Source: Cladopsammia gracilis | Taxonomy: Eukaryota; Cnidaria; Anthozoa; Scleractinia; Dendrophylliidae | Length of the DNA stretch: 64,000 nucleotides | Assembly: GCA_022457155.1 (NCBI GenBank) | Contig: JAJGOT010000170.1 | Coordinates: 583,501-647,500 of the forward strand | Direction of reading: 5' to 3' | Shown: in pieces, positions 30,593 to 41,310 of the stretch | How the letters are laid out: each line of letters begins with the position of its first letter | How positions within the stretch are numbered: position 1 is the stretch's first letter | Made by a program: the position numbers and the translations under genes | Notes under the pieces: model-generated | Database searches by the model: none | Told to the model about the DNA's origin: nothing | Seen by the model: only the letters and a program-made list of their open reading frames with translations

Positions 30593-31067
30593 CCCCAGGG
30601 GGGGGGGGGGGGGGGTACTCTCATATATAAGCTATACGGGTATGTGCCGATGTGAAGATAAGATAAGATAAGATAAGATAACTTTATTTATACACGGTAT
30701 TTCCATCAGCTTAAAAGGGTATGGTTTTCAAGCATAGAAATCAGAGAGTTTTAGTCTAGAATAGGGTATCATTTGCTGGGAAACTGATCAGTGGTATAAA
30801 GAATTAAGTCAAGAATAGGAATTGAAACTCGGAAGAGAAAGAAAATGTGACGTTGTAAGATATTGTTTTAATTAGCGTATAAATGACTGTTATGGTGATA
30901 CAGTTCTAAAAATAGCAAGTCTGTGATAGGGTAGGGATTTTCGGTGTCTAGTCTAGTATAGGGTTGCAAAAGCAGCTTAATATGGTTTGGTATAGGATAA
31001 GGGTTTCAGAGTCCCAGTAGCACACCCCCACCCAAAAATATACAGAGTACCTCCCCCCCCGGGGGAG
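30593..31067. mobile_element. MITE with G-tract ends and 8-bp target duplication (hAT-like)
   Basis: The ends are CCCC(A)GGGGGGG...GTACTC and GAGTACCTCCCCCCCCGGGGG, inverted. GTAGATTC occurs directly outside both ends (30585-30592 and 31068-31075). An 8-bp duplication is typical of hAT. A LINE 3' end is nested at 30655. Confidence 0.75.
30655..30722 (-). mobile_element. short LINE 3' end
   Basis: (AGATA)n followed by ACTTTATTTATACACGGTA is the reverse complement of a LINE 3' end of the form TAAATAAAG plus a short tandem tail, like the intact one at 51675-51709. It is dead on arrival. Confidence 0.6.
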
Positions 31068-31448
31068 GTAGATTCTCAGTGTTGTTGCAGGTCTTTGTAG
31101 CTGAAAATATTTCGGGGAAATGAAGACCGCAAAGAAATATTCCGTTGTAATAGCCGTTACTGACTACAAAACCTGGTAGCAGCTCTGGTTTCTGTAAAAA
31201 TATTAGGGGCTCCCAAGACACACTGAAGACAGCAATTGCGTTATTAAAGATCGAACCTCTGTTATGACTTCTGTCGTGACCCCAAATCTCTGTCAGGAAA
31301 TCACGCAACAGATTAAACAGTACTATAAAGCCTTTCTTTTCGCTTTAACAAATGACTCTTGAATTTAGGTCAGAATTTAGGTAAAACGAAAAAGCCCAAC
31401 AGTAGAAATAAAACGTAGTTTCGCCGGCTGCGATAAAAATGTACTTTA

Positions 31449-31762
31449 GGGATGGACCATTAGAAAAGTGATGGGGGGTGGGGGGGGGGGGGGGGGGGGG
31501 GCAAAAGCAAAAAAAATTTCCCCAGTAAATTATTAAGGAAAAAAAATTCCCACGTATTATCGCAAAAAAAAAAAAAAAAAAAAATATGCCCAAGGACAAT
31601 TAAAAAATAAACTATTAAAAAAATATATATATTCCAGCCATCGAGTGAAAAAAAAAAAAAAAAAAGATTTCCACCTTAGGTGGACAAAAAAAAAATTTCT
31701 TGCCTCTCCCAAAGTTCCCACCCCCCCCCCCCCCCCCCATCACTTTTCTAATGGTCCATCCC
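31449..31762. mobile_element. Harbinger-like MITE with G-tract ends, copy 1
   Basis: The ends GGGATGGACCATTAGAAAAG and its complement are followed by G/C tracts. TTA flanks both ends (31446-31448 and 31763-31765). The interior is A-rich with AAAAATTTC-like spacers. It matches 48412-48695 in reverse orientation. Confidence 0.85.
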
Positions 31763-31857
31763 TTATATCGCTTTATCTAGAATTCTAATGCGGGTATGTG
31801 TAAGAGCGGATCAAATTTCGAGACTTTCAAGGTGTATATATTTACACATGCCACGCA

Positions 31858-32270
31858 CACAGGTGGCCCAAGCTCACTATCAGATAACCGGGACGTGACC
31901 CTTGCTTTATGAGCGGTATTGTGTTACAAAGATTCCATTTATAAAGGTTTGTATGGGAATGCAACGTTTTTGTTTTAAAACTTAAAAATTCGAATGTTTT
32001 GTGAACAAAATTAACTTACCCTGTTGCTGTGTTGTATTCTTTGTTATTTGCCTGCTCCTTGGGGCGATTTAACGCGATTTCGGCGAGTTATCGTTATTTC
32101 GGTGTTCCACTCGCAAAACATTCACAAAACATTCGAATTTTTAGGTTTTAAAATAAAAACGTTGCATTCCCATACAAAACCTATATTAATCGAATCTTTG
32201 TAACACAATACCGCTCATAAAGCAAAGGTCACGTCCCGGTTATCTGATAGTGAGCTTGGGCCGCCTGTGC
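31858..32270. mobile_element. 413-bp MITE with about 150-bp inverted arms
   Basis: The arms start CACAGGTGGCCCAAGCTCAC and include GATAACCGGGACGTGACC and GGGAATGCAACGTTTTTG, matched inverted at 32110-32270. The target duplication is not clear. Confidence 0.8.
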
Positions 32271-32464
32271 CGCGCATTCAAGTTTGATGAAACCGCGAGG
32301 CGCGATGAATGTATGTGCTTTTTGTTGCCTGAAATGCATCGAATCCAACAGAACAGTTTTTGCATTAAGTTTACACCGACTCTTTTAACCGAGGACCTTT
32401 TTTATCGGCAACCGTAGCGTACACTATCAACGATCGTGTATCATTGGTCACGAAGCGGACAATT

Positions 32465-32702
32465 ATTACATCAGGGCCATTAGACTCATTAGGAAAGTAG
32501 AATATTCATGTCAAATTCCTTCAGACTGTTAGTTGCTTTTCTGTGGCCATGAAACAAAAATGGAAAAAAAATCCAACATTTGGGCTTGACTCGAGGTTGA
32601 CTCGTGACTCGTGGTTGACTCGGGCTCGCGGTCGGCTCGTGTAACGCTACAACTCTCCCGAGTTCAAGTCTCGCTCTGACCACTAGATGAAGTTGTTTCA
32701 CG
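32465..32702 (-). mobile_element. tRNA-derived SINE, second family, copy 2
   Basis: On the minus strand it has TCTAGTGGTCAGAGCGAGAC, then GTTGTAGCGTTACACGAGCC and the same body as 29928-30170, ending CCCTGATGTAATAATT. The head is shortened or rearranged compared with copy 1. Confidence 0.7.
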
Positions 32703-33950
32703 GTAGACCCGAGTTCAACTCCTCGGCTGAATAGCTAAGTGCTCGTCCATTATAAGCAACATTTGCATTTCTTTTACATTTACAAATTGTAGAAACAGCA
32801 GGCTGGAAAGTCGTTATCGTGGAAACTCGCGTGCTATACTCGCGCGGGTTTGAAGTGATAACAGATGAATCATATGATTGCACAAGAGAGGCGGTGTACA
32901 TTTCAGTTATTTCGTCAACAAGCAGTCGCTCTATCTTCACGCAATTTCTCGCCTGGGTTTGAATCAGTGAAGGAAAAGATTTCGACCTGCGTAGTCGCAG
33001 CAATGTTCAGCGTTGCCTGACAGAAATACAGGTACGTGTACAAACGCAATTTTCAACACATTAAGATAGTTAGGTATGGTGTAAAAACGTTTCGATGAAT
33101 TGCGTGATACGAAATTTTTAAAATCTGTATTTTGATCGTCCGAAACTTGCACACAACAGTTTGCTGTATTGGCTTTGTCGGAATGCGTTTAGGAGGTTTG
33201 CAAACCTCAATACATTTTGCGTCTGTGGTTCCTTTGTTTCCCATTTCTTTCTCATCCGGCTGATGCATGCAGTCTTGAAGGAAAAGTCCTGACAAAACGA
33301 TCAGATCCCGATGATTTGTATTTGATCTCAACTTCTGCCTTCCAGGAAAAGCCGCGAAAGTAGATTGAAGATCACGATCTGAGTATTGCATTATTAATTT
33401 TACTATAACTATAAGAAAGTACAGTACTTTAGCCCTGCGAAATCTTGGGCAACATGGAAAACACAGGGTTCATATAGGTTGATAGTAATCGATTTGCGTG
33501 AACATGCAGTGCCACTTAAGTATGTCTGAATAATAGTTATTTTGGTCCCAAATTAAAAGAGAAATATTTGGCTGCCTTTTTGGATTTTTATTGCCTTTTC
33601 TGTTTTGCAATGTTCTAGTCGAGTACTTGATAAGTTATAAAAGAAATACAATGTTGAATTTGAAGAGGGAATTAGAATGTTCTTAATGACAATAGAAAAA
33701 GGAAAATCCCCAATGAATTGTTGTCTGCGTTTCAACTTTATCAAATCATAGGTTATGTCACGACACTTTGCGTTGTCTTCTTCAGAAAAACGTTTGTTAA
33801 AAACTAGTAAGTGATTAACAATTATTTCTTGAACTATGCAACGGAATATTTCTTGGCTTGCACTGCGTCATATCATAATTCAGAAGCATTAAAAAAAAAG
33901 ATTTCAATTCCAAAATGTTTCTGGAATTGGAGACAAATTTAAAGCTGAAA
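32703..33950. other. two unrecognised minus-strand frames, otherwise empty
   Basis: Minus frames of 101 codons (32698-33003) and 112 codons (33053-33391) have ordinary composition but match no family I know. They could be exon fragments. No promoter, splice structure or duplicate copy supports them. Confidence 0.3.
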
Positions 33951-34020
33951 TCAAAGGGCTCTAAGAGCCATCTCGTTAATGCGAAACATGGTAAGGTTAA
34001 TTTGAAAGACAAATTAAGGG
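33951..34020 (+). repeat. short stem-loop repeat head (copy 3)
   Basis: TCAAAGGGCTCTAAGAGCCA followed by TCTCGTTAATGCG and GTAAGGTTAAT matches the heads at 329 and 20274. In this copy the stem GGGCTCT/AAGAGCC is the longest of the set. Confidence 0.6.
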
Positions 34021-34559
34021 GCTAGTAGTTATCATGCAAAAACGACAAAGGAAGTGTAGCGTTTTTTTTATTTTTTGAGTTAGCAAACCGAATAATGGCA
34101 TAAGTGATTTTTAGTTTGGTGCCATAAGTTTAGGGCAAAATGGCTCTCAGATTTTTGAGTTTGTTTCAGCGACTGAGCCTCTTCAATACTACTTATTAAA
34201 AGTGGCCATTCTTTTTATTTCTATCTATCTGTTGAAAGGTACACGATTCAAGATGGTTTGGCTGCGAAACAAGCTCATTTAAGTTTGACTTTGAGAGCAC
34301 GAAGTGTCGTGCCCTGCATTGCAAGCTTCATATAATATGTCAAGGATAAAGTACTTCTATCATATGTGACCCTCCACAGGATTTCATGTACTAAGGTGAT
34401 GACACGCACACGGTAGTTTAGCACGTTGTGACACGACACGCTAATCGTGTCAAGAGTTCTGATATGCGCATATTTAAAAAGAAAAGCAAAAGTTACCGTG
34501 TTTTGTGTTAGTCACTATTGTTCTTACCTGCTTAAGGTGTTTCCCTCCAGTTTCCGTGT
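34021..34559. other. no recognised gene
   Basis: AT-rich sequence. CACACGGTAGTTTAGCACG near 34407 resembles, inverted, the CACCGTGTGCGTGTCATCACC stretch near 55965, but no frame is present. Confidence 0.35.
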
Positions 34560-35216
34560 AGCCGCACCGACCGTTTTTGAGCGGCCGTTTAACTAACTTT
34601 CCTTTATTAAATTAGAATGAAACTTGCACAAAATATTGTACAAAGTTTGAAGTTTATAAGAGTGTAACAATTTTAAAAATCGGTTTTAAAATTGCGGAGA
34701 TAAACGAGAAAAGTTGAAATCGCTTGAGTCTAAATTCCGAGCGATTGCGATGGCATCTAGAAAAATCAAAACTATTACGATAAATTATGACATAGGGCAA
34801 ACAAAATATCTAAAAATTAGAAAATTTTGTCAAGCCGATTTTGAGTAAATCAGAAAAACATCTCGAACTTTTGATTTTGCATGTGTATGAGCACATCTAC
34901 AAATTCCTCAATTAAGCTTATAAAAAGTTTAATTTCTCAATCTCAAATTTACGCCAAAATGCGTGTTTAGAGTATGAGATGAAACTATGAAAGTTTGAAA
35001 GCGTTTCTCGTTTTAGTTTTGGAGATTCGATTTTCTGTAGGAAACCGTAGTTTTTTGACTGAGTCCTTGATATTGTAGTTTTAGCACTTTTCTACATATT
35101 TCAAAAACCGCGAGATAGATTTTTTTTAAACTTTTATGGTCATTTATTTATAATATGAACAACATTGTCTCAAAGTTTCATCTTGATTGAAACATTGCAA
35201 CATGGTCAAATAAAAT
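34560..35216. repeat. inverted duplication, left arm
   Basis: This 650-bp stretch is the diverged reverse complement of 40530-41190. Shared blocks include AGCCGCACCGACC, TTTTAAAATTGCGGAGATAA, AGCGATTGCGATGGCATCTA and CTATCTCGCGGTTTTTGAA. No coding frame is maintained. Confidence 0.75.
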
Positions 35217-35611
35217 AATAAAGTTCACCTAAAACGCGATTGAGACTTTGTGCTTTGATTGCACGGTTGAAGGCGCACGTCGCAGGGACGCTTTAATTAA
35301 TTCAGGTGAAGTGTAACGCATTTCTGCGTGTTGAGAATTATGCAAATCGCAATGACTTCTTTCTTTTCCCTACAATTAAAAATGTCGAGAGAGTCCAGTG
35401 CACGTCAAATGCGAATAAAAAACCTGCTTTCAAATAAACGTCCCACTGAAATTCGTGGGACTGATAAAAATAACGTGGAACACAGCCCCTAAGGTTACTT
35501 CGGAAAACATGATGGTCACGCAGAAATGCGTTGCGCTTCAACTGAATTAATTAGTTAAAGCGTCTTTGTGCGCCTTCAACAAAGTCTCAATCGCGTTTTG
35601 GGTGAGCTTTA
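35217..35611. mobile_element. 395-bp MITE with about 95-bp inverted ends
   Basis: The ends AAAGTTCACCTAAAACGCGA and TTTTGGGTGAGCTTT are inverted. Further in, GATTGAGACTTTG, GACGCTTTAATTAATTCAG and CGCATTTCTGCGTG pair with 35517-35600. The frame 35338-35541 is internal and unrecognised. Confidence 0.8.
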
Positions 35612-35760
35612 TTACTCATGCGCGTAGCGGCATGAGGTAAGGTTTCGGCTCCGTTTTTCTTGTTATTTTTACTCATGCGCGTAGCGGCATGAGTTATAAA
35701 ATGGGCTCTGTTTTTCTTTTTTTTATTATTACTTGGGCGTAGCGACCAAGTATTAAAATG
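35612..35760. repeat. short direct repeats of a MITE terminus
   Basis: TTACTCATGCGCGTAGCGGC plus ATGAG occurs at 35613 and 35670, with a degenerate third copy near 35730. The same terminus begins the element at 39789. Confidence 0.7.
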
Positions 35761-36589
35761 CAGTTTGGTCGTCCACAAATGTGCAGTATTGCGCAACTCT
35801 GGGGATGGCGGGATTGTTCAAACCTTCACCGCGATCACACGTCCGAGGCGTTTTTCGTTTTATTTGGTGGGATTCATTTAGTATTAATTGGAAACGTGGG
35901 CAAGGATGTATAAAATAATTAGTTTATGTAACTATCTTTTCATCTTTCCGGCTCAAAATAACGAGCTTTTTTCGATCGTTGAAAACTGATCAAAACGCTT
36001 CGTGCCTGAGCAAAATTGTGTTGGCAAATGGCGCCGACAGTTCTGCGGTTCATAGTTTTCAAACGCTTAGAACTTTTTTAGTAAACTTTCAAAACGTTTA
36101 GTGAGTTGACAGTGTATTGTTAATATATGAAACTTTTAATAAACAGTAAAAATGACAACCTTAACTTTGAAGTACTTTGATTAACGTTTGCAAATTTCTC
36201 TCGAGTACACCTGTTTGTTGATGCGAGGCGAACGTCACAAAGTGCGAGTTGTGTTTTCTCTGTTGCATCTAACAGTTTCATATTCAATATGCGTAAGGAA
36301 ATTACTCAAGAAGACACTGCGAAAGTATTTGGCACTCGCGATTTAATTCTACGATACCTTCATGACGGAAACCCGCTAAAACATGTTTAAACGAACATGA
36401 AGAAGATAATTTAGACGAATACATACATAGCGCTTATTTAATAAGAAGTGAACAGTGGACAGCGAAGGAAGAAATATAAGCGTGGTAGGAATCCCAATAA
36501 ATTTCACTTCTTTCGGTTGTTTGCTTTTCATTAATTTTGATTTCGTGAAGTTGAAGGAACAAAACAGCCAACTGAAACTTTGGGTGCAA
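35761..36589. other. no recognised gene
   Basis: A 34-codon frame starting at ATG 36289 (MRKEITQEDTAKVFGTRD...) and overlapping frames at 36376-36624 are unrecognised. No repeat is seen. Confidence 0.3.
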
Positions 36590-36985
36590 AAATTCACCGC
36601 CGAGAGAAGATGTAAACAATGCACGCGGTGTCTTGCGAGACGTTTCTTGCGAGTTTTGCTTCCGCTAGCTAGTTAGTTTCTCGGGCGAAAATAACCTTAA
36701 AGCGATCACTTTTTCATTTAATTTTCTTTTCTGTGTCTCGGATACAGAGGAATAAAAACTGGATATATTTTCGTGTGTGATTGCGAGATGTTTTATGAAA
36801 CAGCTGCGTTATGCGTTACTGGAAAGGTTTCAAATTACTTTCACATTATGCAAATTGAAACATTTTTACCTCAACTGAAAAAATATATTTCAAAGGGCTA
36901 AATTTGTTTCTCTCCTCCTAAATTATCACTTCTGTCGTTAACTTTGATTAAATTTATGTTTCATTCAAACTTTATTACAATAACG
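36590..36985 (+). repeat. dispersed repeat, inverted copy at 60025-60415
   Basis: It is about 80-85 percent identical by eye to the reverse complement of 60025-60415, with blocks such as GATGTAAACAATGCACG, CGGATACAGAGGAATAAAA and AAATTATCACTTCTGTCGTTA. Type unknown. Confidence 0.7.
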
Positions 36986-37071
36986 GCATGCAGATTCCCA
37001 AGACAATTCTCCAATATGTCTAATACATCGACGCCCAAGTTTACGCTCCCACAGCGTCTTGTTATTATTAT

Positions 37072-37469
37072 TTTTTTTTGGTGTCACGATTTTGCATGCA
37101 AATTTATGCAGGCATATTTTAAATTGGCACTTCCGGTTCATAGACTTCCTGTTTAGTGACTTCCGGCTACTCCCACTTCCGGTAAAACAGCGTTACTGAA
37201 GTGTCACGACAGCATCTCCTACAACCCTACCTACATTACTAATGTTCACGTTAGGTATATATAAGACGTAGAACAATCACTGGCTTCATTGTGGTACAGC
37301 TTTCATGTCCACAACATTCAATAGTAAACAACGTGGTTTGCAGGAACGATGACTGAATGAAAGGAGAAACTCTTTTCCATGTCGGACATCTTATCATGTT
37401 TAAAATATATCATAAAATTTTCTTACGCATGCGCATGAGTAAAGGCTGCCTGGAGCCTCTTGTTATTAT
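37072..37469 (+). mobile_element. mobile promoter-like module, copy 1
   Basis: The sequence contains an octamer-like ATGCAAAT (37095-37102). Four ETS-like cores follow: CACTTCCGG 37128, GACTTCCTG 37143, GACTTCCGG 37158 and CACTTCCGG 37174. Next are GTGTCACGAC and a TATATATAAG box (37256-37265). It ends ACGCATGCGCATGAGT then GGAGCCTCTTGTTATT. Two more copies are at 39852 and 40244. Regulatory activity is inference. Confidence 0.6.
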
Positions 37470-37471
37470 TA

Positions 37472-39788
37472 CTAGAAATACGTGTCTCGCAGATCCTCGC
37501 GAAGCTCGGGGGAGGATGCACTGCAAAATTTTAGCGATGTGGGCCTTTTTGAAGTTTGTGAGTGCTATCTCCCAAAATTAACCTGTTCCCTTTACATACT
37601 TCTGTAGCTGTTGTTCTATGTACTGTGTATCAAATAATTGCTAATTCAATTCACTATTCGCTTGAATGGTTGAGATTGCAGGAGTTAATAGGATACAGGT
37701 CACGAGAATTACGAAATTGATTACAAAAGTTAAACATGAATATTCAAGATGAAGCAAAATATTCTTTGCAAATATCATAAGCAATGTATGCGAGAAAATC
37801 AATAATGATCAATTTACAGCATGTACTAAGAGCTACTAAGACAATAGTTTCCAGTGTTTGAGTACTAATTTTTTATATTGAAAAATATCCTCTTATGATC
37901 TGCGTGTCAGTTGTTCAGCTACTTGAAATCTTTTTTTTTTTTTGAAAAAGGTAGATTAAAGAATAATTTATGGAGGGGTTGTATATAAGCTTAAGATTGC
38001 TTGCCTTTAAATGTAGGTTGTTTCAATTGAAGAGCATTAAAGAGCGGATTAAAGTGCGGTGATTTGAGCTAGATTTCTAGCTTAATCGTTCTTCTTCTTT
38101 GAGCCTTTCCTGTAATCAGTGTTTGCTCTCGTTGCGTCTATAAACAGAATTCAGAATTCTAATGGAGGCATTTGGTCAGGCTGTTCGAAGTCTTTGTACT
38201 CGATGCTGTCGTTGTTTCTTCGTTGCTTGATCGCGTTGAATTTCAAGTCGCCGTTCTCGCTCCAGCGGAGTTTCAGTGGTTAATCTTCTCGAGAAAGGAT
38301 TTCAAGCCACTTGTTCAATCCAGCGTTGCTGTATTTGCTGTTCTTTCTCATTTGCATCAGAAATTGGTCGTGTTTCACCGAGAGCGGGGGGGGGGGGGGA
38401 CGGAGGGTTGGAAGCCTATCCCATGATGCAACGCAACGAGTTACCGGCGACATTTGAAGCGAATAAACAAACTTTTTGTGAAATCTCATATTTCGGTGAT
38501 TTTGCCGGTAGTCTCATTTTATGGTTTTAATATGGGAGACTTGGGAATCAGAGAATATAGTTCGTTGGTAACAGAAAAGAACTACAATGCAAGAATTTCC
38601 TTTATATTTCTAAGTTTAATCCTCGTTTCTCGTCCTTAGAAAATATCATTTTCCGCTCGCAGGAAAATGGCGATCATCCCCGAAAATACCAGGAAAGTGC
38701 AGTTGTACCTCCTTCTTAATCGAAGCATCACTAGCATTTTAACATTAATAACGTATTCCTTAATATCATAACGACTTAAAACATCAGATCCCTCCAGATC
38801 CGTCCAGGTTTATTCAAGCTGAATAAAACCATCAAAGTGTGGGTACTTTCAGTCAATGCTTTGAATTGACGGCGAGCTGATTTAGGAAATTCGCGCACGT
38901 TTGCAGAGTTGAATATGAAAATTCTTTGAGGAATAAAACGAATTTAGACCGAAGCAAGTTCAAGTAAATGAGTATAAAAAGGGTTACATTGTATTTCCAA
39001 AAGCCGTCTTGAACAAAGGTTATAGCGGAAAAAATCTTGGCAAATGCGTAAGTGCTGAAAGCTCAAATCAGTACAAAACACGTAGCAAAATTAAATATAT
39101 GCGCGCGCTATATCGCGCGCTATATCGCGCGTACAAGCTAGCTGTACGCGTCAGTTACAGTTTTTCCTGTCGTTGACATCAGAACTACTGTGTCTAGCTA
39201 AAACCGTGGATAAAACAAATAGCTATTAAGAGAAGAACTTTTTTCCCAAAGGTTTTCAGTTTTTTAGAGCACTTATTTGGTTAACACAGTGCAAGAGTGT
39301 CGTCATATGCGTGGACAAGCAGTTGGATGCTTACGCGTTCAAGCGCGCGCAAATTTCGTTTGTCGTGTCATCCTTCAAACAAATTTTCGAAAGCATGTAT
39401 CTGTTCGTTGCAAGAGAAGTTTTCTTAACATTGCAAATCCTGACAAAAGAAGACCGACAGACAAGAGGCCTTGAAAAGGGTGTCTTGACAGCCACTGCTT
39501 GCCTCGGCGATCACTGGCAAATGCGAGGTCACGTGATGAGACATTATGGGATAGGCTTCCAACCCCCGGCCGCCGCCATGAATAAACATGAGAGCGCGCC
39601 ATTGTCAGCGGTCACGATTTTTGTTGCTAGGCAACTGCACGACATCTTCAGTATATATATATATATATAAACTTTTCGCTCGATTGCGCACGGCTCAGCT
39701 CCCGAGACCCGAGCACCCGAGCGGCCTTCGGCCGCCAAATTTATTAACCTCGCTACGCTCGGGCCTTCGGCCCTCGCTTCGCGAGGAA
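37472..39788 (+). repeat. 2.3-kb repeated block, copy without LINE
   Basis: It runs from CTAGAAATACGTGTCTCGCA to CTTCGCGAGGAATTA and is near-identical to 49455-53156. The only large difference is that the other copy has a LINE. The empty target lies at 38361-38364 (CATCAGAAATTGGTCG). It includes a GTATAAAAAGG TATA-like box near 38970, a G-tract near 38388, the palindrome GCGCGCGCTATATCGCGCGC near 39104 and GC-rich hairpins at the end. Frames inside (38172-38426, 39311-39670) are not supported as genes. Confidence 0.8.
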
Positions 39789-40228
39789 TTACTCATGCGC
39801 GTAGCGGCATGAGTTATAAAATGGGCTCTGTTTTCTTTTTTTTTTCTTATTTTTTTTTTTTGGTGTCACGATTTTGCATGCAAATTTATGCATGCATATT
39901 TTAAATTGGCACTTCCGGCTCATAGACTTCCTGTTTAGTGACTTCCGGCTACTCCCACCTCCGGTAAAACAGCGTTACTGAAGTGTCACGACAGGATCTC
40001 CTACAACCCTACTTACATTACTAATGTTCACGTTAGCTATATATAAGACGTAGAACAATCACTGGCTTCATTGTGGTACAGCCTTTATTTGCAAAACATT
40101 CAATAGTAAAGAACGCAGTTTGCAGGAACGATGACTGAATGAAAGGAGTAACTCTTCTTCATATCGGACATTTTCTTATCATGTTTAAAATATATCATAA
40201 AATTTTCGTACGCATGCGCATGAGTGTA
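39789..40228 (+). mobile_element. MITE containing the promoter-like module, copy 2
   Basis: It begins ACTCATGCGCGTAGCGGCAT and ends ACGCATGCGCATGAGT, inverted over about 15 bp. It contains the octamer-like ATGCAAAT, ETS-like cores near 39910, 39926 and 39940 (the fourth is altered to CACCTCCGG) and TATATATAAG at about 40038-40047. Confidence 0.65.
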
Positions 40229-40243
40229 TTATTTGTATTATAT

Positions 40244-40516
40244 GTGTCACGATTTTGCATGCAAATTTATGCACGCATATTTTAAATTGTACACTTCCGG
40301 TTCATAGCTTTTCCACTACACTTCCTGTTTAGTGACTTCCGACTACTCTCACTTCCGGTAAAAGAGCGTTACTCAAGTGTCACGACAGCGTCTCCTACAA
40401 CCCTACTTACATTAGCAATGTTCATGTTTGGTATATATAAGTCTTAGAAGTATCATTCCCTTCATTGTGGTACAGCCTACTTACGCATGCGCATGAGTAT
40501 AGGCTGCTAGGAGCCT
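40244..40516 (+). mobile_element. promoter-like module, copy 3 (diverged)
   Basis: It has the same order as copies 1 and 2: TGTCACGATTTTGCATGCAA, ACTTCCGG near 40293, CTTCCTG 40321, GACTTCCGA 40334, CACTTCCGG 40350 and TATATATAA at 40432-40440. It ends with the ACGCATGCGCATGAGT terminus and GGAGCCTCTTGTTATT. Confidence 0.6.
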
Positions 40517-40529
40517 CTTGTTATTTTAT

Positions 40530-41190
40530 TTGACCATGTTGCAATGTTTCAATCAAGATGAAACTTCGAGACAATGTTGTTCATATTATAAAGAAACGGC
40601 TAAAAAAGTTTTAAAAAAATCTATCTCGCGGTTTTTGAAATATATAGAAAAGCGCTAAAACTACAATATCAATGACTCAGTCAAAAAACTATGGTTTCCT
40701 ATAGAAAAACGTATCTCCAAAACTAAAACGAGAAACGCTTTCAAACTTTCATAGTTTCATCTCATACTCTAAACACACATTTTGGCGTAAATTTGAGAGT
40801 GAGAAATTAAACTTTTGTAAGCTTAATTGAGGAACTTATTGATATGCTCATACACATGCAAAATCACAAGTTCGAAATGTTCTCCTGATTTACTCAAAAT
40901 CGGCTTGACAAAATTTTTCTAATTTTTAGATATTTTGTTTGCCATATGTCATAGTTTGTCGCAATAGTTTTGATTTTTCTAGATGCCATCGCAATCGCTC
41001 GGAATTTAGACTCAAGCGATTTCAATTTTTCTCGTTTATCTCCGCAATTTTAAAACCGATTTTTAAAATTGTTACACTCTTATAAACTACAAACTTTGTA
41101 CAATATTTTGTGTAAGTTTCATAGTAATTCAATAAAGGAAAGTTAGTTAAACGGCCGCTTAAAAATGGTCGGTGCGGCTGCATGGAAACT
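40530..41190. repeat. inverted duplication, right arm
   Basis: It is the diverged reverse complement of 34560-35216, from TTGACCATGTTGCAATGTTT to GGTCGGTGCGGCT. Confidence 0.75.
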
Positions 41191-41204
41191 GAAGGGAAAC
41201 ACCT

Positions 41205-41310
41205 TAACACGCAAAAGCTTTGTTTTCTTGACACGGTAAAGCTTTGTTTCCTTGACACGGTAAAGCTTTGCTTTCTTGACACGGTAAAGCACAGTAAAGC
41301 TTGACACCGT
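41205..41310. repeat. short tandem repeat, about 28-bp unit
   Basis: TTGACACGGTAAAGCTTTG(T/C)TTTC is repeated about four times. Open frames here are by-products. Confidence 0.85.
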
